NCBI RefSeq assembly: GCF_018861125.1
Contig: NZ_JAHKQN010000029.1
Span: 104,426-168,425, forward strand
Source: Cellulophaga baltica
Lineage (GTDB): Bacteria; Bacteroidota; Bacteroidia; Flavobacteriales; Flavobacteriaceae
Direction of reading: 5' to 3'
Length of the DNA: 64,000 bases
Below the pieces are notes generated by a model that made no database searches, had not been told where the DNA came from, and saw only the letters and a list, made by a program, of their open reading frames with translations. This document shows, one piece after another, positions 36,911 through 45,265 of this stretch (its first letter is position 1; every line of letters starts with the position of its first letter). Both the position numbers and the translations under genes were made by a program.

Positions 36911-37936
36911 ATGAAAAGTAAATTTAGAGACAATGTAGGGCAGTTAATTGCAAAAGGACTAATTGTTATTTTAATGTGTAGTTTAACTGGCTGTGGTGGT
37001 GATAGTGATGATAATTCCGTAACAGATGAAGAGGTTACAACTGATGGAACAGTTTTAAGTGTAGATTCTAGCCTGTTTCTTGTTGATGATGGTTATATAA
37101 CAATAACAACGGTACCTTGTACACTTTCAGATGGTACAGAAACAGATTGTTATCAAATAGTTTCGCAACATACGCCCCTAGACCATGAAATGGGACCTTG
37201 GTGTCCAGAATATATTACTGACGGAGCAGAGAATGGAGGACTATGGATTACTGATGATGGAGTTGTTGATTTAGATGGTGCTTTTATAGAAAACTTAGCT
37301 ACTTTTTATAATGATGATGGTTGGAAAATGTACGATGAAGATACTGGAGAAGTTATAAGAGTAGAGACCATAGAAGAATGCCAAGGCGGTGCACAACCAA
37401 ATCCACCTGCGGAATATCAAAATATGTGTGCACAATGCTTGCCTGAATGGATAGAGGCTCAAGAAACATATTTAATTCCTATTGTACCTGTAAAACAAGA
37501 GACTTCTATACAATTAGGTGACGGTCCAACAATTGACCTTGCAGGAGTAGAATATGGGCCATATGTTAGAGGTTTAGCTTTTAATGGGGTTAGGTTTGAT
37601 CATCCTGCAGATTTAGATGTAATATTGGCAGCATACCAAGTTGCTCCAGTAGATGATGCTGGCGGGCATGTAAATAACGCTTTAGGGTATCACTATCATG
37701 GCGATATGGGATTTAGCACAAGAATTACTCAAGATGATGATCATGCGGCAATGATTGGTTATGCTTTAGATGGTCACGGAATTTATGCTCAATTAGATGC
37801 AGAAGGTAATGAACCTACCGATTTAGATGACTGTAGAGGTCATGAAGATGAAACAAGAGGTTATCATTATCATGTTATGCCTTTAGAAAATAATGAGTTT
37901 TTTGATTGTTTTTATGGAGCTTACGCAGTAGAATAA
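36911..37936 (+). CDS. YHYH-domain lipoprotein
   Basis: 341 residues. The N-terminal lipobox LTGC (Cys about 28) follows a long hydrophobic stretch, and an Asp-rich linker (about 30-45) comes next. The C-terminal half holds two exact YHYH motifs (260-263 and 318-321) plus extra His residues (DDDHAAM, DGHG, CRGHEDE), the mark of the YHYH family (PF14240). Eight or more His and paired Cys residues suggest metal binding and disulfides; catalytic activity is unknown. An alternative start is M at residue 1 only. It is 19 nt upstream of the 211-residue membrane protein, probably one operon. Confidence 0.85.
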   Translation: MKSKFRDNVGQLIAKGLIVILMCSLTGCGGDSDDNSVTDEEVTTDGTVLSVDSSLFLVDDGYITITTVPCTLSDGTETDCYQIVSQHTPLDHEMGPWCPEYITDGAENGGLWITDDGVVDLDGAFIENLATFYNDDGWKMYDEDTGEVIRVETIEECQGGAQPNPPAEYQNMCAQCLPEWIEAQETYLIPIVPVKQETSIQLGDGPTIDLAGVEYGPYVRGLAFNGVRFDHPADLDVILAAYQVAPVDDAGGHVNNALGYHYHGDMGFSTRITQDDDHAAMIGYALDGHGIYAQLDAEGNEPTDLDDCRGHEDETRGYHYHVMPLENNEFFDCFYGAYAVE

Positions 37937-37955
37937 TAGAAGTAAAATTTTTATT

Positions 37956-38591
37956 ATGAAAAAAAATAATTTACTTATTTTAATGTTATTTTCAACGTTA
38001 AGTGCTTTAGCGCATGGTGTAGATGTTTCTACCATAGTTTTAGCTGAACAAGAAGATAATACATGGACGTTACAAATAACATCATCGTTAGATGCTTTCA
38101 GAAAAGAAGTGCGTTTTCATTATGCAGATACGCCTTATAAAACACCAGAAATGTTTAAAAAGCAATTGTTAGCGTATTGCAAAAAGACCTTAAAAATAGC
38201 TTATGATAACGATGAATATGTTTTGTTAGATAAAAGTTTCGTTAAGCTAGGTCATGAAACTATGGTGTATTTTAACCATATTAAAATACCAAATGATATA
38301 GAAAAACTAAAATTTGACGGTGGCGTATTTAAAGATATATTAGGAAGTAAAGCTAGGTTGCTAATTTTAAAAAAAGGTTTTCAAAGAAGCCCATTAATCT
38401 TAAATAAGAAAAATAATTACAAAGTCAACTTACTTTTAAAAAATAAAAAATTTTTGCTACAAGAAAAAGAAGCGGAATTATCAAATACATTTTCTCAAAT
38501 GTTCATTTTAGCTTTTGGACTAATAGCATTTATACTTTTTATAATATTTAAAAAAAGAAATAATCAAAAAATTATTTTAGCAAAATCTTAA
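37956..38591 (+). CDS. Exported, C-terminally membrane-anchored protein with a shared tail module
   Basis: 211 residues with a signal peptide (about 1-19, LSALAHG). The exported domain (about 20-150) has no family I recognise; its start (HGVDVSTIVLAEQEDNTW) and repeated beta strands look like a DUF6702-type fold, a weak resemblance. The C-terminal module is N-x-YKVNLL-x-K-x-K-x-FLL-x-x-K-x-x-ELS, then a membrane helix (about 182-200) and a basic end. The same module occurs in the 39732-40049 gene. It is co-oriented with the YHYH lipoprotein gene, 19 nt apart. Confidence 0.72.
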   Translation: MKKNNLLILMLFSTLSALAHGVDVSTIVLAEQEDNTWTLQITSSLDAFRKEVRFHYADTPYKTPEMFKKQLLAYCKKTLKIAYDNDEYVLLDKSFVKLGHETMVYFNHIKIPNDIEKLKFDGGVFKDILGSKARLLILKKGFQRSPLILNKKNNYKVNLLLKNKKFLLQEKEAELSNTFSQMFILAFGLIAFILFIIFKKRNNQKIILAKS

Positions 38592-38639
38592 GTAAAAGTT
38601 ACTTTTCTTAATTTTAAAAGGCAAAAGATTAGGAAATAT

Positions 38640-38678
38640 AACAATAGAAAGCCTTCAACGAAAGTTGAAGGCTTTTTT
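38640..38678 (+). terminator. Terminator of the YHYH operon (copy B of a repeated terminator)
   Basis: A 12-bp perfect stem, AAAGCCTTCAAC / GTTGAAGGCTTT, with loop GAAA and a T run. It is nearly the same sequence as the tRNA-Asn terminator 2 kb upstream. Confidence 0.88.
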
Positions 38679-38763
38679 GTTTTATAATGATTTTGAGTAT
38701 TGAGCACTTTTTTATTTAGCCTAACCTTTTAGGGAATAATTAGAGGGTTTTAATACAAAACAT

Positions 38764-38798
38764 AAAAAATCCCCGTAAACATTAGTTATGGGGATTTA
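38764..38798 (-). terminator. Terminator of the His-heptad lipoprotein gene
   Basis: Stem AAATCCCC (38767-38774) / GGGGATTT (38790-38797) with an A run on the left that becomes the U tract in the minus direction. It is 29 nt after the stop codon at 38827. Confidence 0.75.
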
Positions 38799-38826
38799 TA
38801 GTATTTACTAAATAAATGAGTTGAAA

Positions 38827-39315
38827 TTACTCTTCTTCTGTTGCTTTCGCAGCATCTTCCATCATCATTTTTTTATCTTCTTCAGCAATTTTAGCATGTT
38901 CAGAAGCTAACATTTCATGTTCTTTTTCCATAAGTTCATGTTCAGCCTCCATAGCTTCATGCTCTTCTTTCATTTCTTCAAGCGAAACAACACCTGTAGC
39001 ATGTTTTTGTTCTAACTCAGAATGCATTTCAAGTAGAGCAGTGTGCTCATCAATAAGTTCTTGGTGTTTTTCAAGTAATGAACTATGTACTTTTTCCATT
39101 TCAAGATGTAATGAGTCATTTTCCATTTTAGCATGCGCTTCAGTCATTTCATCATGATTATCTTTCATGGCATCATGTTCTGTAGTCATGGCTTCATGAG
39201 CTGTTTTCATACTAGCATGCGATGCAACCAATTCTTTGTGTTCAGCACTTTCAGCTGGGTTCTCTTTACAAGCAAACATAGTTAGTGCAACAGCAAAAAT
39301 TATTAGGTATTTCAT
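38827..39315 (-). CDS. Lipoprotein made of His-containing heptad repeats (coiled coil)
   Basis: 162 residues. Lipobox MFAC (Cys16). From residue 26 to 140 the protein is a helical repeat with period seven: His at 26, 33, 40, 47, 54, 61, then after a two-residue phase shift at 70, 77, 84, 91, 98, 105 and 119, 126, 133, 140. That makes sixteen His in two registers. In the first block Met takes the fourth place of the heptad (H-x-x-M), in the later part Leu or Met. The rest is mainly Glu, Lys and Ala, and the end is acidic. His at a and Met at d of a coiled coil could bind Cu, Zn or Ni; this is inferred. No named family is known to me. Confidence 0.82.
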   Translation of the reverse strand: MKYLIIFAVALTMFACKENPAESAEHKELVASHASMKTAHEAMTTEHDAMKDNHDEMTEAHAKMENDSLHLEMEKVHSSLLEKHQELIDEHTALLEMHSELEQKHATGVVSLEEMKEEHEAMEAEHELMEKEHEMLASEHAKIAEEDKKMMMEDAAKATEEE

Positions 39316-39343
39316 AATTGTTATATATTAATTTGTTGAGTAT

Positions 39344-39351
39344 CAAATATA
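39344..39351 (-). promoter_or_regulatory. -7 promoter element of the His-heptad lipoprotein gene
   Basis: The minus strand reads TATATTTG (TAnnTTTG), 28 nt before the ATG. Confidence 0.5.
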
Positions 39352-39731
39352 TGAATTTCTTAACAAACGCTAATTTTATAAAATTAAATTAAGGCTATGA
39401 GAATTTATGATACAGGCTATTGTAACCTAAAATTTAGGATTATAATGCCCAATAGTTAATTTTTAAAACTTAAAATAACTTCTTACTTGTTGATTATCAA
39501 CTTCTTTTTACTGATTGTTTATTTTTGTATTTGAATTATTTCGCATCTTTAATTTGTCAAACTTTATGTTTAATAATAAATACCACCAAACCTGTTAGAT
39601 AGTATTTCTTTAAAGAGTAAAGAATGTAAACTTATTTAGCTATTGAAATTTTGAAAAGTGACTTAAGCAATCAAGAATTCTACTGTGTGTTAAAAAAAAT
39701 GTAGTAGCATTTAAATTAATTGTGTAAAAGC
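39352..39731. other. Intergenic stretch with no gene seen
   Basis: About 380 AT-rich nt between two divergent genes. No long frame, RNA gene or clear hairpin is visible. It must hold the promoter of the 39732 gene, but no TAnnTTTG at a usual distance was found. Confidence 0.5.
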
Positions 39732-40049
39732 ATGAAAAAAATTGTTCTAATTATAGTATTACTAGTAAGCTCACTATTAAGTGAAGTCCATAGTTTAAAT
39801 AATACTTCTGCTATTTCAATAGGGGATGAATTGTATGCCTCACTGCCGGAAATGATGACATCATTAGATATTTTAAAAAATAGCTACAAAGTAAACCTTC
39901 TTATAAAAGAAAAGCAGTTTTTGTTAGAAGCTAAAAAAAATGAGTTATCACTGATATTTTCGCTATTGATTATTAGCATTATAACCGTATTCGCATTCAT
40001 TTTTTATTTATCATTTAAAAATAAAAAAATATCAAACCTATATGAATAG
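39732..40049 (+). CDS. Small exported membrane protein sharing the tail module of the 211-residue protein
   Basis: 105 residues from the ATG at 39732; the in-frame TTG 12 nt upstream is less likely. Signal peptide about 1-21, a short exported part (about 22-50), then N-x-YKVNLL-x-K-x-K-x-FLL-x-x-K-x-x-ELS, a membrane helix and a basic end. The second half matches residues about 155-205 of the protein at 37956-38591 almost position by position. The stop-to-terminator distance is also alike (about 50-60 nt). It looks like a partial duplicate in which the large exported domain was lost or never present. Confidence 0.65.
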   Translation: MKKIVLIIVLLVSSLLSEVHSLNNTSAISIGDELYASLPEMMTSLDILKNSYKVNLLIKEKQFLLEAKKNELSLIFSLLIISIITVFAFIFYLSFKNKKISNLYE

Positions 40050-40108
40050 ATTTATATAAAGTTATCTGCTGTGGTTTATAGGGCAAAAACTAAAAGTAGA
40101 TTACAACT

Positions 40109-40139
40109 GAAAGTCTTCAACGCAAGTTGAGGACTTTTC
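40109..40139 (+). terminator. Terminator (copy C of the repeated terminator)
   Basis: Stem AAAGTCTTCAAC / GTTGAGGACTTT with loop GCAA and then a T-rich run. It is diverged from copies A and B, but the changes keep base pairing. Confidence 0.8.
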
Positions 40140-40290
40140 TGTTTTATACAGACGGTTATATTGTAAGAAGTTTCATTACCATCCATTTAACTTTTGTTTG
40201 AGCTAATTGTATTGCTAAATAGGCCGTAATTTTATAAAGGGTTATTCCGTAGCCCTAAAAAATCAAGTGTTAATTAAAAAGAAATTGGTT

Positions 40291-40854
40291 ATGAAATTAG
40301 AAAATAAAAAAGTGGCTGTTTTGGCAACTGATGGTTTTGAGAAATCAGAATTATTTGAACCATATAAGGCACTAAAAAAAGAAGGAGCTCAAGTCGATAT
40401 CGTTTCAATTAAAACAGGAAAAATAAAAAGTTGGGATAAAACGGATTGGGGAAAATCAATTGATGTAGATAAGTTGGTGAATGATACAAATCAATCAGAA
40501 TACAACGCTTTAGTACTACCAGGTGGTGTTATTAATCCTGACTCACTACGAACTGACGAGAATGCTTTAGAGTTTATTAGATCATTTTTTAAAAATAATA
40601 AACCTGTAGCTGCTATTTGTCATGCGCCTTGGTTATTAATTAGTGCCGATGTTATTGAAAATAGGGAGGTAACATCGTACAAGAGTATAAAGAGTGATGT
40701 TTTAAATGCTGGCGCTACTTGGGTTGATAAAGAAGTTGTGGTTGATAGTGGTTTAGTTACGAGTAGAAACCCTGAAGATTTACCTGCTTTTATTAATAAA
40801 ATGATAGAAGAAATTAATGAAGGTAAACACACTAATCAAGTTGCTAAAGCTTAA
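40291..40854 (+). CDS. DJ-1/PfpI-family protein (type 1 glutamine amidotransferase-like)
   Basis: 187 residues from the ATG at 40291; the GTG 24 nt upstream would add eight basic residues absent from the family. The nucleophile elbow is AICHAPWLL (Cys) and an upstream Glu (DGFEKSEL) completes the usual pair. Family members include general stress protein 18 (YraA/YhbO) and PfpI peptidase; a protein-repair, deglycase or chaperone role is debated. It is monocistronic, with a terminator downstream. Confidence 0.88.
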   Translation: MKLENKKVAVLATDGFEKSELFEPYKALKKEGAQVDIVSIKTGKIKSWDKTDWGKSIDVDKLVNDTNQSEYNALVLPGGVINPDSLRTDENALEFIRSFFKNNKPVAAICHAPWLLISADVIENREVTSYKSIKSDVLNAGATWVDKEVVVDSGLVTSRNPEDLPAFINKMIEEINEGKHTNQVAKA

Positions 40855-40881
40855 TAAGTTAGTAAAATAAATTTTATATTT

Positions 40882-40917
40882 AATCGGTCGGAAAAATAAT
40901 ATTCTTACCGATTTTTT
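40882..40917 (+). terminator. Terminator of the PfpI-like gene
   Basis: Outer arms AATCGGT / ACCGATT with an A/T-rich loop, followed by six T. Confidence 0.6.
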
Positions 40918-40947
40918 ACTGAATAATAAATCAAAAAAAATAATCAA

Positions 40948-42474
40948 ATGGCAATTCTAGGATCAATAATAAAAGGAGTGATAGACTTAAAAGATAAGTT
41001 AACACCAGAGTCTAACCCAATTGAAGAACAAGAAAAAGTATTGATTGATTTGCTTGAAAAAGCGAAAGACACTGCTTTTGGGCAACATTATAATTTCGCT
41101 ACAATTTTAGAAGCTGAAAATCCTGCCAAAAAATTTGCAACAACGCTTCCATATTTTGATTATAATAAGTTGAACGGTGAGTGGTGGTATAAACTTCATG
41201 AGGGTGAAGAAAATGTTACTTGGCCAGGAACGCCAGATTATTACGCATTGAGTTCTGGTACTACAGGAAAAACGAGTAAAAGAATACCGGTAACTGATGC
41301 TATGATTTCAGCAATTAAAAGTACGGGTATTGATCAGGTTTCTGCGTTAAGTAATTTTGATTTGCCAGCTGAATTTTTTGAAAAAGGAATTTTAATGTTA
41401 GGGAGTTCTACCGATTTGGATGAGAAAGATGAACATTTAGAGGGTGAAATTAGTGGTATTAGCGCTAGTAATATTCCCTTTTGGTTTCGTGATTATTACA
41501 AGCCTGGTGAAGAAATTGCTCAAATTGAAGATTGGGATGAGCGCGTTCAAAAAATATCAGACAATGCAAAAAATTGGGATATTGGAGCACTAAGCGGTAT
41601 ACCGTCTTGGATTGAGTTAATGCTTGAAAAAGTTATTGAAGACCATGGGTTAAATAATATTCATGAAATTTGGCCTAATTTACAAGTGTATACTTCTGGT
41701 GGTGTAGCCTTCGGACCTTATGAAAAGAGTTTTAATGCTTTATTAGCACACCCAATTACAGTTATTGATACTTATTTGGCATCTGAAGGTTTTATTGCTT
41801 TTCAATCAAGACCTGAGACTGATGCAATGCAATTGGCGACAAACAATGGTATTTATTTTGAATTTGTTCCGTTTAAGCCCGAGTATATAAATCAAGATGG
41901 TTCACTTACCAGTGATGCTCCCTCATTAACGCTTTCGGAAGTTGAGAAAGATCAAGATTATGCTTTAGTAATTAGTACAGTATCAGGTTCGTGGCGTTAT
42001 TTAATTGGTGATACTATTGAGTTTACTGATATTGAACGTGCGGAAATTAAAATTACAGGTAGAACTAAATTCTTTTTAAATACTGTAGGTTCTCAATTGT
42101 CGGTTAATAAATTAGATGATGCTGTAAACCATTTAGAAGAAGCTTTTGGTGTAAAAATATCAGAATATACCTTATGTGCGAAACGTTTTGATGATGATTT
42201 TTACCACAGTTGGTATTTGGGCTCTGATGATGTTTTAGATGAAGATAAAGTGATTGTTGAATTGGACAAGCATTTAAAAGAAGCAAACAAAAACTATAAG
42301 GTAGCCCGATCAAAAGCTTTAAAAGGAGTAAAGGTAACAATAGTTTCACCTCAAGTTTTTCATGAGTGGAGTGGTGCTAATAAAAAGAAAGGTGGCCAAG
42401 TAAAGATGGAGCGCGTTATGGGTGAAGATAAATTTAAAGAATGGGAAGATTTTGCAAGCAACTTACAAGCCTAA
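40948..42474 (+). CDS. GH3-family protein (putative acyl-acid amido synthetase)
   Basis: 508 residues. It resembles plant GH3 enzymes of the ANL adenylate-forming superfamily, which join amino acids to carboxylic acids using ATP. Visible motifs: YYALSSGTTGKTSKRIPVT (phosphate-binding loop), YLASEGFIAFQ, RYLIGDTIEFTD (the conserved Asp of the ATP site) and KITGRTKFFLNTVGSQLS. GH3 homologues are widespread in Bacteroidetes, but their substrate is not established. It is convergent with the metallopeptidase-like gene and their stop codons overlap by 4 nt. Confidence 0.87.
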   Translation: MAILGSIIKGVIDLKDKLTPESNPIEEQEKVLIDLLEKAKDTAFGQHYNFATILEAENPAKKFATTLPYFDYNKLNGEWWYKLHEGEENVTWPGTPDYYALSSGTTGKTSKRIPVTDAMISAIKSTGIDQVSALSNFDLPAEFFEKGILMLGSSTDLDEKDEHLEGEISGISASNIPFWFRDYYKPGEEIAQIEDWDERVQKISDNAKNWDIGALSGIPSWIELMLEKVIEDHGLNNIHEIWPNLQVYTSGGVAFGPYEKSFNALLAHPITVIDTYLASEGFIAFQSRPETDAMQLATNNGIYFEFVPFKPEYINQDGSLTSDAPSLTLSEVEKDQDYALVISTVSGSWRYLIGDTIEFTDIERAEIKITGRTKFFLNTVGSQLSVNKLDDAVNHLEEAFGVKISEYTLCAKRFDDDFYHSWYLGSDDVLDEDKVIVELDKHLKEANKNYKVARSKALKGVKVTIVSPQVFHEWSGANKKKGGQVKMERVMGEDKFKEWEDFASNLQA

Positions 42475-43118
42475 TCAGCTTGTAATGCTTTGTCTCTATC
42501 GGCTACAATAACCATTATTTCTTCAGGTGAAAGGTAATATTTTTTAATACGAGCTTTATAAACTTCTGATAGGCTCGTATTATTAAGTATAAAATTTTTA
42601 GTGGCTAAAATATAAGCATCCATATTTTTATTTACAGCAAACGAATCAGCAGCTCTTTCGGCTTCTTTAATTGAACTATCTGATAAAAGATATTTTACCC
42701 CAAACCAAATAAGATTAAGACTGCTTCGATCTCTATAATCCATAACATGACCTAGTTCATGCCCTAACCAACCAATCATTACATTTTTAGGAATATCTTT
42801 CGTGTCAAATTTTTCTCCTTCTATTTCAAAGCTTTCACTAATTAATATTTTGTAGCTTCTTTTTTCTTTTCTTTTAAACAGACTTAAAAATGAAGGCTGT
42901 GCCTGCATAATAGATTTTTTAATGTTCTTTTTAAACTTAAATTCTATTTCTGTATTTTCTAATTCAGGATAGTGAGAAAGGGCAATTAAGGCTTCTTCTT
43001 TTATTGAATTGGGTATAATATGTGTTGTATTTTCTTCTTTCATACTTGTGAAAATTTGTATTGTTAAAATACAAAAAGTGGCCATAAGCCACTTTTTAGT
43101 ATATATTTTCTTTCTCAT
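42471..43118 (-). CDS. Putative exported zinc metallopeptidase
   Basis: 215 residues. A hydrophobic N-terminus (about 9-25) suggests a signal or anchor. The centre has GWLGHELGHVMDYRDRSS, an HExxH zinc motif, followed about 40 residues later by EAERAADSFAV, a good third ligand of gluzincin type (E-x-x-x-D). I do not know the exact family; length and layout suit small Bacteroidetes proteins of this kind. It is 7 nt downstream of the beta-barrel gene and so probably co-transcribed. Confidence 0.68.
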   Translation of the reverse strand: MRKKIYTKKWLMATFCILTIQIFTSMKEENTTHIIPNSIKEEALIALSHYPELENTEIEFKFKKNIKKSIMQAQPSFLSLFKRKEKRSYKILISESFEIEGEKFDTKDIPKNVMIGWLGHELGHVMDYRDRSSLNLIWFGVKYLLSDSSIKEAERAADSFAVNKNMDAYILATKNFILNNTSLSEVYKARIKKYYLSPEEIMVIVADRDKALQAD

Positions 43119-43125
43119 ATTGGTA

Positions 43126-43596
43126 TTAAAATTGATATCTAATACCTAAAGCGATATCAAAATCTAAGTCGTCAGAGTAGCTGTCATTAAAACCTAGTTC
43201 AGGCCTTGCATCAAGCGATACAACTAAAGGTATTTCAAAATTATATTCAATACCTATATCACCAGCAACCAAGGCAAAAGTTCCATTATCTCCGTCAGTG
43301 TCATAAGATCCTACGCCACCACCAGCACCAACAAACCAATTGAAACCTCCATCAATAGGCATAACCCATTGGTACAAACCAACCAATTTAAAGGCATCAA
43401 CATCATTTGAATTTCGCCAACCGAAATCAAATTCTAAACGATTGTTTTCTTTTAAGTGACGTTGGTAAGAGACTTCACCTCCAAAACCATCATTATCTCC
43501 AAATCGTAGTCCTAATGCATTTTTAGATATTGATTGTGCTTGCATAGTCATAGTAGTTGCAATAATAATAGCAAATACTCCTAAAATCTTTTTCAT
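43126..43596 (-). CDS. Small outer-membrane beta-barrel-like protein
   Basis: 156 residues. Signal peptide about 1-20 (MTMQAQ). The remainder is alternating beta strands with Gly and aromatic girdles, ending in IALGIRYQF, a typical C-terminal aromatic for BamA recognition. An eight-stranded OmpA/OmpW-like barrel is likely. Function unknown. First of a two-gene unit with the metallopeptidase-like gene. Confidence 0.72.
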   Translation of the reverse strand: MKKILGVFAIIIATTMTMQAQSISKNALGLRFGDNDGFGGEVSYQRHLKENNRLEFDFGWRNSNDVDAFKLVGLYQWVMPIDGGFNWFVGAGGGVGSYDTDGDNGTFALVAGDIGIEYNFEIPLVVSLDARPELGFNDSYSDDLDFDIALGIRYQF

Positions 43597-43699
43597 GTGT
43601 AACTTTAATTAAAATTGTTCAAGGCAAAAATAATTTAAAGGAGTTTTAATGATTAATCTAATTAAATTTATAATTAACCCTTTTACAAAAAGAAAATAC

Positions 43700-45121
43700 T
43701 TAAAGTAAAGGACTAAAAAATTTAGCTAAACCTTCAATGAATTTAGTAACAATCGATCGGTTTTTAAACCTTTCATAATCTAAGCATTCATTATCGGTGC
43801 AGTAGGTGTCAAATTCTGTACAAATATATTTTATAACCTTTGGGTCGTAAATAAGTGCATTAGCTTCAAAGTTGTGTTCAAAACTACGGTAGTCAAAATT
43901 ACCAGAACCAACAGATGCAATCTCATTATCAATAATTAACAATTTGCTATGTGAAAAATCATCACGTAAAATAATATTTACACCAATAGCCAATAATTCT
44001 TCAAACCTTGAAAACATGCTGTATTTTGCCATCAATGAATCGGATTTTTTAGGAACAAGAATATTAATTTTAACACCACTTAGTGCGGCTATTTTTATTG
44101 CTTGTAACACAGTAGTACCTGGTATAAAATAAGGATTCGCTATTGATATCGTTTTCTTTGCACTATTAATCATTGCAACATACTGTTGCATTACTGCAGG
44201 TTGTTTTGAATCTGGGCCGCTAGTAACTATCTGTATTGTAGACTCGCCTTTTATCTCATTTTTAGGCAAATATTTATTATTAATTAATAGTTCTTCTTTA
44301 CTAGCAAAATGATAATCTTTTATAAAAACACGATGAATACTATCAACAGCAGGGCCTTCAACCTTAATATGAATATCTTTCCAAATACCTAACGGGTTTT
44401 CTTTACTTATATATTTATCGGTGACATTTATACCACCTATAAACCCTGTTGTACCATCTATAACCAATAATTTTCTGTGATTACGGTAGTTTAGGGTAAA
44501 AAGTAAGCTTCCAAAACGCAATGGCATCATTGGATAAGCTTTAACACCAATTGATCTAAACCGTTTCATGATTTTACCTCTAAAGGCAAAGCTGCCCACA
44601 GAGTCATATATTAAACGTATTTCAACGCCTTCTGCTATCTTTTTTTTGAATAACTCATAGAATTTGTCTGTCAGTTCACCTTGCTCAAAAATGTAATATT
44701 GCAAGTGTATAAATTTTTTGGCATTTTCTACGGCTTTAAATATAGCATCAAAAGTTTCTAATCCATTATCTAAAACTGTTATTTCATTGCCAGAATAAGG
44801 TGAAAAATAGGTGTTGCTTTTTATTAGGCGGGCTAATTTTGAATGATTTTCAGTAGCGATTTTAGCTTCCTCTTCATTCGTAGATATGTTTTTATATGTT
44901 TCGTCATAAAGCTTACGCTTTTCTGTTTGTCGTAACCTAAAGAATCTAAATTTTCGTCGGTTAACACCAAACAGGTAGTATAGAACGGGGCCGCCAAAGG
45001 GTAAAGCAACTATGGTTAATAGCCAGCTCAGTGATTTTGTAGGTCTTGAACCGTGTAAAACAATGCTGCCAAATGCCCAAAGTGTAACAATAAGGTAGGC
45101 TATAAAAAGTACAGTATTCAT
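43700..45121 (-). CDS. cls: Cardiolipin synthase (phospholipase D family)
   Basis: 473 residues. Two N-terminal membrane helices (about 3-22 and 34-54) precede two PLD domains. Both HKD motifs are present: HRKLLVIDGTTGFIGGIN (first, Lys in place) and HSKLLIIDNEIASVGSGNFDYRSF (second). It transfers phosphatidyl groups to make cardiolipin. It is a monocistronic gene, divergent from the 515-residue AsmA-like gene. Confidence 0.92.
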   Translation of the reverse strand: MNTVLFIAYLIVTLWAFGSIVLHGSRPTKSLSWLLTIVALPFGGPVLYYLFGVNRRKFRFFRLRQTEKRKLYDETYKNISTNEEEAKIATENHSKLARLIKSNTYFSPYSGNEITVLDNGLETFDAIFKAVENAKKFIHLQYYIFEQGELTDKFYELFKKKIAEGVEIRLIYDSVGSFAFRGKIMKRFRSIGVKAYPMMPLRFGSLLFTLNYRNHRKLLVIDGTTGFIGGINVTDKYISKENPLGIWKDIHIKVEGPAVDSIHRVFIKDYHFASKEELLINNKYLPKNEIKGESTIQIVTSGPDSKQPAVMQQYVAMINSAKKTISIANPYFIPGTTVLQAIKIAALSGVKINILVPKKSDSLMAKYSMFSRFEELLAIGVNIILRDDFSHSKLLIIDNEIASVGSGNFDYRSFEHNFEANALIYDPKVIKYICTEFDTYCTDNECLDYERFKNRSIVTKFIEGLAKFFSPLL

Positions 45122-45265
45122 TTTGTTTGGTCTTATTTGGTGTTAATGTACTAATTAATACGATTAGTTATTTATCCTTAATCTTTTTAGGTTAAATATA
45201 AAATTGATTGGGTTGTCTAACGCTTTTTAAAATGGTGAAATTTACACTCATAAAAACCAAACAAC

